A stretch of DNA of 64,000 nucleotides from Flavobacterium psychraerolatum (GCF_025960985.1 NZ_JAOQMX010000006.1:1-64000), one strand, 5' to 3'. Numbered from the stretch's first letter, positions 28,344 to 38,210 are shown. Translations and numbers: made by a program. Notes: generated from the sequence alone by a model not told the origin.

Positions 28344-29288
28344 ATGAAAAAAATATTAGTAACAGGAGGAGCAGGTTTTGTAGGATCACATTTGTGTAAA
28401 CGTTTGTTAAACGAAGGAAACGAAATTATTTGCTTGGACAATTATTTTACAGGAGCCAAATCAAATATCATTGAATTGTTGGATCATCCTTATTTTGAGA
28501 TGGTACGTCATGATATCACGGAGCCTTTTTATGCAGAGGTAGACGAAATTTACAACTTAGCTTGTCCCGCTTCACCAGTGCACTACCAATACAACCCGAT
28601 TAAAACCATCAAGACTTCGGTTATGGGAGCGATTAATGTATTGGGATTGGCAAAAAGAGTAAAAGCAAAGGTACTACAAGCGAGTACAAGCGAGGTATAC
28701 GGGGATCCGTTGGTACACCCACAGCCAGAGAGTTATTGGGGGCATGTAAATCCAATTGGAATCCGTTCATGCTATGATGAAGGAAAGCGTTGCGCAGAGA
28801 CTTTGTTTATGGACTACCACAATCAAAATGATGTAGCCATCAAAATTATTAGAATTTTCAATACTTACGGGCCAAACATGAATCCTGCGGATGGTAGAGT
28901 AGTATCTAACTTTATCGTACAAGCCTTGGAAGGGAAAGACATTACTATTTTTGGCGATGGATTGCAAACCCGTTCGTTTCAATATGTAGATGACTTAGTA
29001 GAAGGAATGATTCGTATGATGGCATCAGAGCCAGCGTTTTTAGGTCCTGTGAATTTGGGTAATCCAAATGAATTTACGATGTTGGAACTGGCACAAGCAG
29101 TGATCAAGTTGACGGGTTCAAAGTCAAAAATAATTCATATGGACTTGCCACAAGACGATCCAAAACAAAGACAACCGGACATTACCTTAGCAAAAGCCAA
29201 GTTGGAAGGTTGGGAACCAAAAATTCAATTACATGAAGGTTTGCAAACAACCATCAACTATTTTGATAGTTTATTGATGAAGAAATAA
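28344..29288 (+). CDS. UDP-glucuronate decarboxylase (UDP-xylose synthase)
   Basis: 314 residues, SDR fold. It converts UDP-glucuronate to UDP-xylose with bound NAD. The nucleotide loop GGAGFVG is at residues 8-14. [29 protein letters not shown] and the YxxxK pair in YDEGK (Y at about 144) are hallmarks of UXS-type enzymes, as is [13 protein letters not shown]. Its substrate is supplied by Ugd at 8411, so the pair frames the variable region. A terminator follows. Confidence 0.9.
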   Translation: MKKILVTGGAGFVGSHLCKRLLNEGNEIICLDNYFTGAKSNIIELLDHPYFEMVRHDITEPFYAEVDEIYNLACPASPVHYQYNPIKTIKTSVMGAINVLGLAKRVKAKVLQASTSEVYGDPLVHPQPESYWGHVNPIGIRSCYDEGKRCAETLFMDYHNQNDVAIKIIRIFNTYGPNMNPADGRVVSNFIVQALEGKDITIFGDGLQTRSFQYVDDLVEGMIRMMASEPAFLGPVNLGNPNEFTMLELAQAVIKLTGSKSKIIHMDLPQDDPKQRQPDITLAKAKLEGWEPKIQLHEGLQTTINYFDSLLMKK

Positions 29289-29301
29289 TAGTCTATTAGG
29301 T

Positions 29302-29343
29302 AGGAGTACTTTAGTTTAAAATAAAGTACTCTTACTTTTTTTA
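29302..29343 (+). terminator. Intrinsic terminator after the UDP-xylose synthase gene
   Basis: Stem of 12 bp with one G-T pair (aggagtacttta and taaagtactctt) with an 8-nt loop, followed shortly by a run of seven T. It would separate the assembly genes from the GT2-wza-wzc group, which would then need its own promoter. Confidence 0.65.
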
Positions 29344-29514
29344 TTTCTATTCCTCTTAATAGCATTTACCTTTTCGAAATAAACAAAAAGAAGCCGTTCA
29401 TCGAGAATTAGCGTTCTATATGGAAATAGTATGTTATTATTAAAATTTTTCGTTTCTTTTGCTGAGATTTCATCATAAAGTAAGTTAAAAAAATAATCCA
29501 AATAGCAGGTACAC

Positions 29515-30261
29515 ATGCGAATAAGTGTTATTACAGTTTGTTACAATCGAAAAGCAACGATGGCAAAAGCCATTCAGAGTGTGCTGGACCAGGATTACAA
29601 AAACATTGAATACATTGTGATCGATGGTAATTCGACTGACGGCACGCAAGAAGTAATCCGTTCCTTTGGAAATCAGATTACTACCTATGTGTCCGAACCA
29701 GACAAAGGGATGTATGATGCCATCAATAAAGGAATCGCATTGGCGACTGGTGATGCGATTGGATTAATGCATTCTGATGATGAATTTTATGACCGCACTG
29801 CCATTAGTAAAATTGTAGCACAATTTGAAAAAGATAGCACTATTGAAGGGGTATACGGTGATGGAGTCTATGTTTCCAATGATGTACAAGAACGTTTGAT
29901 TCGCAATCGAATAGGAGGCACCTTCAGCATCGACCGTATTAAATCGGGTTGGTTGCCTTTGCATCCGACAGTGTATTTGAAAAAAACAGTAGTAGATCAA
30001 TACGGATTGTACAATTTGGATTTTAAAATTGCTTCGGATACGGAGTTTTTACTTCGCTATTTGTATAAATACAAAATCAAAATGAGTTATGTAAACCAGT
30101 ACATCGTGAAAATGCGCATGGGTGGTATGAGTACAGATGCACAACGTGCCTTTGAAGTATTGAAAGAAGATTATAACATATATAAGTATCATGGTTTATC
30201 TGCCTTACGTGTAGTGTTACAGAAAAAATCATTGGCCTTAAAACAATATATCCTACGATAA
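29515..30261 (+). CDS. Family 2 glycosyltransferase, WcaE-like
   Basis: 248 residues. It starts ISVITVCYNRKATMAKAI and has IEYIVIDGNSTDGTQEVI, DKGMYDAINKGIALATGD and the metal site in GLMHSDDEFYD. LHPTVYLKKTVV and FKIASDTEFLLRYL are the acceptor-side motifs of this subgroup. The gene is preceded by a 226-bp gap with a terminator and is followed after 79 bp by the export lipoprotein gene. Confidence 0.88.
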   Translation: MRISVITVCYNRKATMAKAIQSVLDQDYKNIEYIVIDGNSTDGTQEVIRSFGNQITTYVSEPDKGMYDAINKGIALATGDAIGLMHSDDEFYDRTAISKIVAQFEKDSTIEGVYGDGVYVSNDVQERLIRNRIGGTFSIDRIKSGWLPLHPTVYLKKTVVDQYGLYNLDFKIASDTEFLLRYLYKYKIKMSYVNQYIVKMRMGGMSTDAQRAFEVLKEDYNIYKYHGLSALRVVLQKKSLALKQYILR

Positions 30262-30340
30262 CATTCTCATGAATAAGCTTTGAGTATAATATTATAATAA
30301 AAAACTTAACCTAAATACAGATTTTATAATTCACATTACC

Positions 30341-31108
30341 ATGAAAAAACTCCCTATTTCGATTCTATTACTGTTAGTTTTAGTGCTACAATCCTGCGGA
30401 TCCAAAAAGAAAATGTTATATGTACAAGATCTAGATGAATATGACAATACCGCTTTGGTTTACACAACTTCCAAAATTCAGCCAAATGATATTTTAAGAG
30501 TAGATGTTAGTGATTTGAATCCAATTGTAGCAGCACCTTTTAATATTCAATCATCAAGTGCAGTAGGAGGGTCGACAGAAACAACACAACCTGTTGGCTA
30601 TTTGGTAAATCCGAAAGGTCAAATTATGTTGCCTATTTTGAACGAAATGGGAGTAGGAGGTTTAACCACTTCTGAAGCAGAGATGAAGATTAAACAAACC
30701 TTGATTAACGAAGGATATTTAATAAATCCAACCGTCCAAGTGCGTGTAATGAACAATAAATTTACTATTTTGGGAGAAGTAAACAAACCGGGAGTGGTGA
30801 GTTTTACAGAGCAATCTATTGGTTTGCTGACTGCAATTGGATTAGCAGGAGATTTAACCTATTCAGGTCATCGTAAGGATATTCAATTGATTAGAGAGAC
30901 TAATGGTGTACGATCCATTTACCATATTGACTTGACTACTGCTTCTTGGATGTCCGATCCAGATTTCCGTATTAGGCAAAATGATATAATTTTAGTTACA
31001 CCGAATACAGCAAAACTCAATAGCGGTCGAATCGTAACTAATCCTTTACAGCTTATAACCTATATTACTACCTTTATAACCTTGTTTTTCTTAATTCGAA
31101 AAAATTAA
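30341..31108 (+). CDS. Polysaccharide export lipoprotein (Wza/OPX family)
   Basis: 255 residues. A lipoprotein signal with lipobox LQSCG (Cys at about 19) is followed by the polysaccharide export domain (IQPNDILRVDVSDLNP through GYLVNPKGQIMLPILNEMGVGG) and one SLBB segment (FTILGEVNKPGVVSFTEQSIGLL). It should form the outer-membrane exit pore for the polymer. A C-terminal hydrophobic segment (LITYITTFITLFFLI) is present and could cross a membrane. The kinase gene begins 2 bp after the stop. Confidence 0.9.
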   Translation: MKKLPISILLLLVLVLQSCGSKKKMLYVQDLDEYDNTALVYTTSKIQPNDILRVDVSDLNPIVAAPFNIQSSSAVGGSTETTQPVGYLVNPKGQIMLPILNEMGVGGLTTSEAEMKIKQTLINEGYLINPTVQVRVMNNKFTILGEVNKPGVVSFTEQSIGLLTAIGLAGDLTYSGHRKDIQLIRETNGVRSIYHIDLTTASWMSDPDFRIRQNDIILVTPNTAKLNSGRIVTNPLQLITYITTFITLFFLIRKN

Positions 31109-31110
31109 TC

Positions 31111-33417
31111 ATGGATTTTAAAAAAGAACTTTTAAAATATTTAAAGTATTGGCCTCTTTTTGCCATTTGTTTGTTATTAAGTTTAGGTGCAGCCTATTTT
31201 TATTTAGAATCTGTTTCCCCTTCTTATGAAACGGCAGCTTTGATTAATATTGATAAAAAGAAGGAGAAAGATGCACAGATTGTAACAACCATCAATTTGC
31301 AAAAAGAAAAAGAAGATGGTCTGGAAGAAGAGAAAGGGTTGATCACTTCAAACAATTTCTTAGGCAAAATTGTAAACGATCTATCTTTGAATATCAACTA
31401 CTATGAAAAGGGGTATTTGCAGAATAAAGTAGTACTTGATAATCCGTTGCTTATCAAAGTTGTGGGGTCGAAAGATCCGTTACCACAAAAACAATATGAG
31501 GTTCAAATTGTACAAGAGGGATTTAAAGTACATGATTTAGCTACAGAGAAAAATTACCTGTTGCATGGGCATCATACTACTCGTGTAGTAGCAGGATTGC
31601 CTTTTACTATCGAATTGACTCCCAAAGCTAAAAGTCAAGTGGCTCTTTATTTCGACAAAGAGTATGTGGTAGCAATAGAATCAATTGAATTGGCTGTGAA
31701 AGAGTTAAAAACTACTTTGGGAATTGAATCTTTTGAAAGTCCGAATAACAATTTGGCCCTAAGCTATAGAGGAACCAATCCATACCTTTCGACTAAAATT
31801 TTGAATAAAGTAATTTCCGATTTAGACAAAACAATTGTCATTAATAAACAAAAGAATTATACCAAAACATTGGCTTTCTTAAACGAACGTATTGCAGTTT
31901 TTGCTAGAGAGAAAGATTCTATTCAGCGTGTAAAAGAAAGTTATTTACGTGACAATAATATTTATGTTTTAGAGGACTTTATTGCGACAAAAACCATAGA
32001 AAAAAGTACCACTTCAGCAGCTGCTTCTTTGAACCAGCGTGAAATTGCTTTAACGCATTCGGCATTGAGAGATGTGCAACGTACTAGCGGGAACACACCA
32101 TTGGGTACGGATTACAATTTGCAAGCGCCAGCAATTAACAATCAGTTGGTAAGCTACAACGCAAGTTTATTAGAAAGTGAAATTCTATTGCAACGAGCAC
32201 AAAAAAATAATCCAGCTTATTTGGCAATGGCGGCTAGATTAAGGGTTCAAAAACAAGCTATCATTAGTTCATTAAATGATTATTTGAGCTATTTAAGGCA
32301 AACCAATGCAGCCAATAATGTGGAGAAGAATACAGCTGCAGCACAGGCGAGAAGTATTCCGACAAAAGACAAGGATTTGGGGAATATAAATAAAAACTTG
32401 GCCTTGAAAGAAGAGACTTATTTGTCTTTGTTACAGAAAAAAGAAGAGACGTTATTGAATGGAGCTATACTTGAGTCAAATTTAAGTATTTTGGACTCTC
32501 CTCAAACCAATTATGGTGATACCTATCCGAAGAGGAAAGTGTTTATGTTGGGTGCTGTCTTATTTGGTTTCATCCTAGCTTTCGGTATTACTTATTTAAG
32601 CCTTATGATGGATTCTAAAATTCATTCAGAGGAAGACTTACCAAAAGAGATTTCAGAAGTACCCTTTTTGGGAACCATACCAAAAATAGATGTTTCTGAA
32701 AAATTGGATAACTCAGCCACTTCAAGATCTGTAATTGCCGAGGCGACTCGTACCTTATTTTCTAATATTAGTTATTTGTTACCTCAAAAAGGACAGAAAG
32801 ACGGAAATGTAGTTTTGTTTTGTTCATCGATACAAGGAGAAGGAAAATCATTTAGTGCTTTTCACAATGCGATCACGATAAGTAATCTCAATAAAAAGGT
32901 ATTGTTAATTGGTGCTGATTTAAGAAACCCACAGTTGCATGAATATTTTAACGTGGATAAAGGTATTGCTGGTCTGACAAATTTCTTAACAGATAAAAAC
33001 GAAAATTGGAAAAGTTTTTTGATAAAAAAAACAAATTTTTCGGATAATTTAGATGTGTTATTTTCCGGTCAAATCCCACCCAATCCATCACAATTGCTAA
33101 CCAATACTAATTTTGAACTTTTATTGACTGAAGCGAAACAAAACTATGATTTTATCATAATTGATTCTGCTCCTGTTCAATTAGTATCGGATACCTTCAA
33201 TTTTAGTGCTTTGGCGGATGTAACGGTTTATGTTGCGAGATCAAATTACACAGATAAGAAAACAGTTAGTCAATTGGCAAGCTTTATCAAAAAAGGTCAA
33301 TTAAAAAATGTAGGAATCGTTATTAACGGAATGAAGAGAAATATGGGGTATGGTTATGATTATGCATACACCTATAAAGACGAAAAAGTCAAAAAATCTT
33401 GGTTTAAAAGATCATGA
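31111..33417 (+). CDS. Wzc-like polysaccharide co-polymerase and tyrosine autokinase
   Basis: 768 residues. An N-terminal Wzz domain with membrane helices at about 14-32 and 474-494 frames a periplasmic coiled-coil region. The C-terminal BY-kinase domain has Walker A (SSIQGEGKS, about 571-580), Walker A' (VLLIGADLRNPQ, about 597) and Walker B (FIIIDSAPV, about 681). The tail has five closely spaced tyrosines in GYGYDYAYTY. It controls chain length and links polymerisation to export through the neighbouring Wza-like protein. No separate phosphatase gene (Wzb) is visible nearby. Confidence 0.92.
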   Translation: MDFKKELLKYLKYWPLFAICLLLSLGAAYFYLESVSPSYETAALINIDKKKEKDAQIVTTINLQKEKEDGLEEEKGLITSNNFLGKIVNDLSLNINYYEKGYLQNKVVLDNPLLIKVVGSKDPLPQKQYEVQIVQEGFKVHDLATEKNYLLHGHHTTRVVAGLPFTIELTPKAKSQVALYFDKEYVVAIESIELAVKELKTTLGIESFESPNNNLALSYRGTNPYLSTKILNKVISDLDKTIVINKQKNYTKTLAFLNERIAVFAREKDSIQRVKESYLRDNNIYVLEDFIATKTIEKSTTSAAASLNQREIALTHSALRDVQRTSGNTPLGTDYNLQAPAINNQLVSYNASLLESEILLQRAQKNNPAYLAMAARLRVQKQAIISSLNDYLSYLRQTNAANNVEKNTAAAQARSIPTKDKDLGNINKNLALKEETYLSLLQKKEETLLNGAILESNLSILDSPQTNYGDTYPKRKVFMLGAVLFGFILAFGITYLSLMMDSKIHSEEDLPKEISEVPFLGTIPKIDVSEKLDNSATSRSVIAEATRTLFSNISYLLPQKGQKDGNVVLFCSSIQGEGKSFSAFHNAITISNLNKKVLLIGADLRNPQLHEYFNVDKGIAGLTNFLTDKNENWKSFLIKKTNFSDNLDVLFSGQIPPNPSQLLTNTNFELLLTEAKQNYDFIIIDSAPVQLVSDTFNFSALADVTVYVARSNYTDKKTVSQLASFIKKGQLKNVGIVINGMKRNMGYGYDYAYTYKDEKVKKSWFKRS

Positions 33418-33882
33418 TTATTTAAAGCTAACAGTTAGCAGTGAAAGAAAATGATTTAGGTATACTGAAATAGTATATGAAGTCAATAAAAACAGTGCAA
33501 ATAGTATTGTTTTTAGTTATAGGGTAGTTTTTTTTTATTCTTGGCTACCCGATCCAAACATTAGACCAGAGAACAGTTTGGCTTAAACATTGGAGTAATA
33601 TGAATTACAATATAAGAATTGTAGTGCTATTTGTTTCATTAGTTTTTTACAGGGAGTTTAATTTTTTTTGTAAGAATCCTATGAAGTGGAAAAAAAATAG
33701 TTTTTTTGTCTTTAGTTGAAATTTAGGAACAACGGTCCCAAAAGTGCTAATTGGTGAAGGTGGGCAATTTCTACTTAAAAATAAAACTTCATACAATATG
33801 GATGTTTACTATTGAATAGGAGGGAGTTTGGTGGGAGCAGTTGCTTATAAAATATTTAATAATATATTAATCAAATTAAAAA
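33418..33882. other. Intergenic region, possibly a decayed gene end
   Basis: 465 bp without an intact gene. From about 33726 the plus strand reads like protein for ~50 codons with one stop (VLIGEGGQFLLKNKTSYN, then GGSLVGAVAYKIF), which may be a gene remnant or chance. No terminator or promoter was recognised. Confidence 0.4.
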
Positions 33883-35283
33883 ATGCGAAATAGACATAAA
33901 TTTACTTTTATGATTTGTTGTCTAATAGTAGACATGCTTGCTATGGTCATTGGTACCATCATTTTTTTGAAATTTGCACTTAAAGTTGATTTAGGTTGGA
34001 GTAGCTTGGTTATCAATAAAATGATTCCTATTACAATTCTAAGCTGGTTGTTTTCAATAACTTATTTTAGATTATATCGTGTTTCTTCTCTTTTTAATTT
34101 AGAAGAGTTTTATGGTAATAGTTGGCGTGCCTTTTTAACACAAGTAATTTTATGGCAGAGTTATATCTTCTTTTTTCATGATGATATATTTTATATTATC
34201 ATTAGTAATGCTAGTTTGTTTCAATTGTGTTTTTTGACGTTCTACTTCTTAGTGTCTAGAATATTGTTTACTGTTGTAATTGTAAAAATTAAAAGTTGGG
34301 TTGATAAAAGATATACAGTTGCTATTTGGGGCTTCAATAAAACTAGCATTGAATTAGCAGCTCAGTTGGAAACCAATGCTTACTTTATCGATTTTATTGG
34401 TATATTAAATGAGAACTCGTCCGTCAATTATAAATCCAAAGAAGATTTTAGTTTAGCACTTACCAATGCTATTAATAGTGCATCTGAAGAAAAAATAGAT
34501 GAATTATATATCGTTACAAAACCTAATTTTATAATTGATTTAAATTACTTTTTTGAGCTTGGTGATAAGCATTGTATGCGTTTGAAATTTATTCCTGATT
34601 TTTCTACTATGTCAAAAGCACATTTTAGTGTTAGTCATTTAAATAATTTTCATGTTATAAAACCACGTTATGAACCTTTACAAAACGCTAATAATAGATT
34701 GATTAAAAGAATATTTGATCTAGTTTTTAGTACTTTAGTTATTGTATTTATACTATCATGGCTATACCCACTTTTAGCAATTATAATTAAAAAACAGAGT
34801 GAAGGCCCTGTATTGTTTAAACAATTAAGAACGGGTAAGAAAAACGAGCCTTTTTGGTGTTATAAATTTCGAAGCATGTACATAAATGCAGGTGATGAAA
34901 GTAAACAAGCTCAAAAGGGAGATTCTCGGACCACACCTATTGGAAAATTTATTCGTCGAACAAGTTTAGACGAGATGCCTCAGTTTTTTAATGTTTTCTT
35001 AGGAAGTATGAGTATTGTAGGTCCACGTCCACATATGATCAAACATACCACAGATTATAATGACCATATTCATAACTTTATGGTACGTCATTTCGTAAAA
35101 CCAGGTATTACAGGACTTGCTCAGATTTCTGGACTTAGAGGGGAAACAAAAACAGTTTCGGATATGAAAAGACGTGTAAGAACAGACATTTCATACGTTC
35201 AGCGTTGGAGTTTAATTACAGATCTCAAAATTTGTTTTATGACCATAATTGTGACATTAAAAGGTGATGATAATGCGTTTTAA
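33883..35283 (+). CDS. Polyprenyl-phosphate sugar-1-phosphate transferase (WcaJ-like)
   Basis: 466 residues. Four N-terminal membrane helices, a CoA-binding-like middle domain (VAIWGFNKTSIELAAQLE), a further helix at about 280-305, and the catalytic bacterial sugar transferase domain from about 280: PVLFKQLRTGKKNEPFWCYKF, SMYINAGDE, RRTSLDEMPQFFNV, MSIVGPRPHM and KPGITGLAQISGLRG. It starts repeat-unit synthesis by moving a sugar-1-phosphate from a UDP-sugar, often glucose, to undecaprenyl phosphate. Its position at the far end of the locus from fcl is common in flavobacterial EPS clusters. Confidence 0.92.
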   Translation: MRNRHKFTFMICCLIVDMLAMVIGTIIFLKFALKVDLGWSSLVINKMIPITILSWLFSITYFRLYRVSSLFNLEEFYGNSWRAFLTQVILWQSYIFFFHDDIFYIIISNASLFQLCFLTFYFLVSRILFTVVIVKIKSWVDKRYTVAIWGFNKTSIELAAQLETNAYFIDFIGILNENSSVNYKSKEDFSLALTNAINSASEEKIDELYIVTKPNFIIDLNYFFELGDKHCMRLKFIPDFSTMSKAHFSVSHLNNFHVIKPRYEPLQNANNRLIKRIFDLVFSTLVIVFILSWLYPLLAIIIKKQSEGPVLFKQLRTGKKNEPFWCYKFRSMYINAGDESKQAQKGDSRTTPIGKFIRRTSLDEMPQFFNVFLGSMSIVGPRPHMIKHTTDYNDHIHNFMVRHFVKPGITGLAQISGLRGETKTVSDMKRRVRTDISYVQRWSLITDLKICFMTIIVTLKGDDNAF

Positions 35284-35301
35284 ATTTAAAAATTAGAATT
35301 T

Positions 35302-35505
35302 ATGAATATTACATATTATTTAGTAGGAGTTATTACAGGAGCTTCTTTATCCTCATTCTTTGTTGGAAAAGAATTGTACAAATACTACATCAAGTATAAA
35401 GTACAGCGTAAACAGCTGGATAGGATTTTAAAATTGAATGATAAAATCATGAAATCAAAAGAGTTGAAAATTGTAAATCATCAAGAATTTAATTCCGAAA
35501 ATTAA
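35302..35505 (+). CDS. Small membrane protein of unknown function
   Basis: 67 residues. One N-terminal hydrophobic helix (YYLVGVITGASLSSFFVG) is followed by a basic, probably helical segment (YKVQRKQLDRILKLNDKIM). It lies 18 bp after the initiating transferase gene in the same direction and so may be co-translated. I do not recognise a family; it could be an accessory anchor for the EPS complex or a spurious ORF. Confidence 0.5.
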   Translation: MNITYYLVGVITGASLSSFFVGKELYKYYIKYKVQRKQLDRILKLNDKIMKSKELKIVNHQEFNSEN

Positions 35506-35595
35506 AATCTCATTTTAAAATAAATAATCTTATAATTAATTCAAATTAGTAATATTGTTTGAATAAATAAAGATTAATTTAATTGAGGTCAGTAG

Positions 35596-36548
35596 TTACG
35601 AACATATGATTTTAGACTGATATATTTTATCCGACTTAACCATTCGTACTATTAAATTATTGAATATTGTGTCTTTGCTTTGAGAACGATTAATTCGATA
35701 GCAAAATTCATCAAGATACCTGTTTTTATTAAAATCACTTACTGAAGAGTATGTTGTTCTAATCCATGATTTTACTTGATGTATTGTCGCGTGTAATGCC
35801 ATAAATTTCATACTATTATTACTTTCTATTTGTGTGATATTGTAATGCTCAAATAAAGGACGATAGCCTTTCCATTTATCTGTAGTTATTTTTGCACTTT
35901 TCTCAATGTGCTTGTTAAATATTGTCTCTAATTCTTGGGCTGAATAATTATTAATTTTTAAGGCATAAATCCTTTTAACTTTCCCCTTATCTGTTAATTC
36001 TACTGCGCGGTTACAATCTTTTTCTTTTTGCTGTCATAACTCCTTCCTACTTTGCCTTTTTCCTTTCCACCAATAATAAATTCATCAACATGAACGGTTC
36101 CATCCATTGGATGATTCTCACTAGACTTCATAGCTTCTCTAACTTTATGCATAAATAAATGTGCTGTTTTTTCTGTAACTCCAAAGTGAACTCCCATATA
36201 GCTAGCAGATAAACTTTTAGTTTTGGTTGACATTTCAAAACATATAAAAAAGGCTTTACGTAAACCAAACTTAAACTTATGAAATAAAGTATTTGCCGCT
36301 GCAGTTTCTGTATGACTACAAATATTACAAATTCTGGAAAAATCTTTACGGATTTAACTCTTTGTATGCTTACATTTTAAACAAATTAACCCTTGTTCCC
36401 ATTTATAATTTGCTAAATATTCCTTGCAGTTTTCATCTGTTTTAAACCGTTCAGCAAAATCTATAAGGTTTTGTCGGATCAAGAACAAAAGTTGTGGGGA
36501 AATATTTAAATAAGGATATTTGTATTTTAAAATCTTATCCCAATGCAA
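35596..36548 (-). pseudogene. Decayed IS1595-family transposase
   Basis: Reading on the minus strand, the transposase is nearly complete but broken twice. The zinc-ribbon start (NLIDFAERFKTDENC, GLICLKCKHTK) is interrupted by an in-frame TAA at 36352-36354. The frame then continues (IRKDFSRICNICSHTETAA) through SLSASYMGVHFGVTEKTA and DGTVHVDEFIIGGKEKGKVG, the IS1595/ISXO2-type catalytic segment. A frameshift near 36000 moves the rest (VELTDKGKVKRIYALK through DKWKGYRPLFEHYN to SWIRTTYSSVSDFNKNRYLD) into another frame. The true start is probably near 36470; the sequence from there to 36548 may be the IS end. Confidence 0.85.
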
Positions 36549-37917
36549 GATTCTTTTAATGAAATCCTAAAATTATTACTACCAGAGGTAATAATAAACT
36601 ATTTTGAACTTACTTTTTATAAAAAGGAAAATGAAGCCCTCCATCTTTATCTAAAAGAGATTAATTCACTACCAAAAGAATATCGTCAAAACAAATTAAG
36701 CTCAAAAGGATTCTTCGATGAAATAACAGTCCAGGATTTCCCTATCCGTGGTTATAAAGTGTATCTTCATATCACTCGTAGATGATGGCTTAATGAAGAC
36801 ACAGGTAAAATTGTTTTTAGAGATTGGAATTTAGTAGCAGACGGAACTCGCGTAACACAGGAGTTTGCGTCTTTTTTAAAAGTGATCAATAGATTCTAGC
36901 CCAAATGATTGTAATACTATTGCTTCTTTCTATGGAGTTTCTGGTAGAAACCTCCAGTGTCAATACAAAGACTTTTTAAGTGATTTTAGAGCTTGGGATC
37001 AAATAAAACATGCAGAAAAATGGCTTATTTTTCCGCAAAACATCGGAATGAACCTATCAATAGATGAAACGTCCCTTTCAAATGGCGAACTCTATACTAT
37101 TTTAACTAACAAATCTGGAAAATGAAGAAAGGGGACTATTGTAGCTATGATTGCAGGAAATAAAGATGATACAGTTATTGCAGTTACAGAAAAAATTACT
37201 CTTAAACAACGAAATCTAGTTCAAGAAATAACTTTAGACATGGCGGGAAATATGAATTTGATTACCAAAAAATGCTTTCCTAATGCAACTCGTGTTACAG
37301 ATCGATTTCATGTTCAAAAACTAACTACAGAGGCTTTACAGGAAATCAGGATTAAATTTCGTTGGGTAGCTATTGATCAAGAAAATAATGCTATTGAAAA
37401 AGCAAAATAAAGCAAATCAAATTTCGAATCTCAAATACTTTCAAATGGAGATACACTTAAGCAATTACTAGCTAGAAGTCGTTATTTCTAACATAAAAAC
37501 AAATCAAGATGGACGTAAAACCAAACTCAACGTGCCACTTTATTGTTTGAATTATATCCAGACATTTTAAAAGCATACGATTTAGCACAATATTTGCGTA
37601 CTATCTTTGAAAAAATTCCGGACAAAATCATTGGATTTGCAAAATTAGCCAAATGGCATGAAAAAGAAGATCAATCCGAATTTAAATCTTTCGGCACAAT
37701 CTCTCGTACAATTACAAATCATTATCAGACCATATTAAATTATTTTGACAATAGAAGTACTAATGCCTCTGCAGAAATGAAATTCATGAACTCCTATTAA
37801 TTAAAATATAAAATGTGAATAATCATTAATGCCAAAATAAAAGCATTGAGATCAAAATTCAGAGGTGTTAGAAATATAGAATACTTCCTGTTTAGACTAA
37901 CTAATATATATGCTTAA
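36543..37917 (+). pseudogene. Decayed ISL3/ISAon1-like transposase
   Basis: Three open pieces and stretches between them read as one ISL3-type transposase. The N-terminal region (36543-36782, FFDEITVQDFPIRGYKVYLH) ends in a TGA, after which the frame continues as WLNEDTGKIVFRDWN. The catalytic part has SIDETSLSNGELYTIL and ATRVTDRFHVQKL, hallmarks of this family. The C-terminal part (37543-37800, IIGFAKLAKWHEKEDQSEF, NYFDNRSTNASAE) is split from the final VRNIEYFLFRLTNIYA by an insertion of about 45 bp near 37780-37825. Several stops and frameshifts make it inactive. It lies head to head with the IS1595 remnant. Confidence 0.85.
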
Positions 37918-37996
37918 TTTGTTCCACTCCACAGGTTTTCGATATGATCCTGTACTTTGACATTATAGGTGTATTTTGACATCTCACATAAAAGAG

Positions 37997-38030
37997 AAAA
38001 GCCTCTAAATGCTAGCATTTAGAGGCTTTT
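37997..38030 (-). terminator. Perfect palindromic terminator downstream of tRNA-Ser
   Basis: The arms aaaagcctctaaatgc and gcatttagaggctttt form a 34-bp perfect palindrome centred on gctagc. On the minus strand it is followed by a T-rich tail (ttttctcttttatg). It lies 31 bp beyond the 3' end of the tRNA and fits a tRNA terminator; it can work on both strands. Confidence 0.75.
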
Positions 38031-38060
38031 GATTCATAAAGTTTCTTTTGAAACTTGGTC

Positions 38061-38148
38061 TGGCGGAGAAAGAGGGATTCGAACCCCCGGACCTGTTACA
38101 GTCAACAGTTTTCAAGACTGCCGCATTCGACCGCTCTGCCATTTCTCC
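38061..38148 (-). tRNA. tRNA-Ser, anticodon UGA
   Basis: On the minus strand an 88-nt tRNA can be folded: acceptor stem GGAGAAA with TTTCTCC, discriminator G and an encoded CCA at 38061-38063; D-arm with AGCGGTCGAATGC; anticodon stem-loop CAGTCTTGAAAACTG giving anticodon TGA; a long class II variable arm (TTGACTGTAACAGG region); and the T-arm GGGGGTTCGAATCCC. The long variable arm fits serine. Its 3' end faces the IS remnants and the EPS locus, the side on which integrated elements normally sit. Confidence 0.95.
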
Positions 38149-38180
38149 AGTCTGTTGCAACCATTGTCTAGTTGCGACTG

Positions 38181-38210
38181 CAAATGTAAGGAGCTTTTTT
38201 GGTTTTCAAA
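38181..38210 (-). promoter_or_regulatory. Bacteroidota-type promoter of tRNA-Ser
   Basis: On the minus strand a TTG (38207-38209) lies 18 bp before TACATTTG (38181-38188), which matches the Bacteroidota -33 TTG and -7 TAnnTTTG pair with proper spacing. Transcription would start about 25 bp before the mature tRNA. Confidence 0.65.

Larger units (their letters stand above)
35596..37917. mobile_element. Head-to-head insertion-sequence remnants between EPS locus and tRNA-Ser
   Basis: Two inactive IS elements of different families meet at about 36543-36548 with their transposase starts facing away from each other. They separate the EPS locus on the plus strand from the core minus-strand genes. 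I could not define terminal inverted repeats or target duplications by eye. The arrangement suggests one element inserted next to or into the other's end. Confidence 0.7.
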
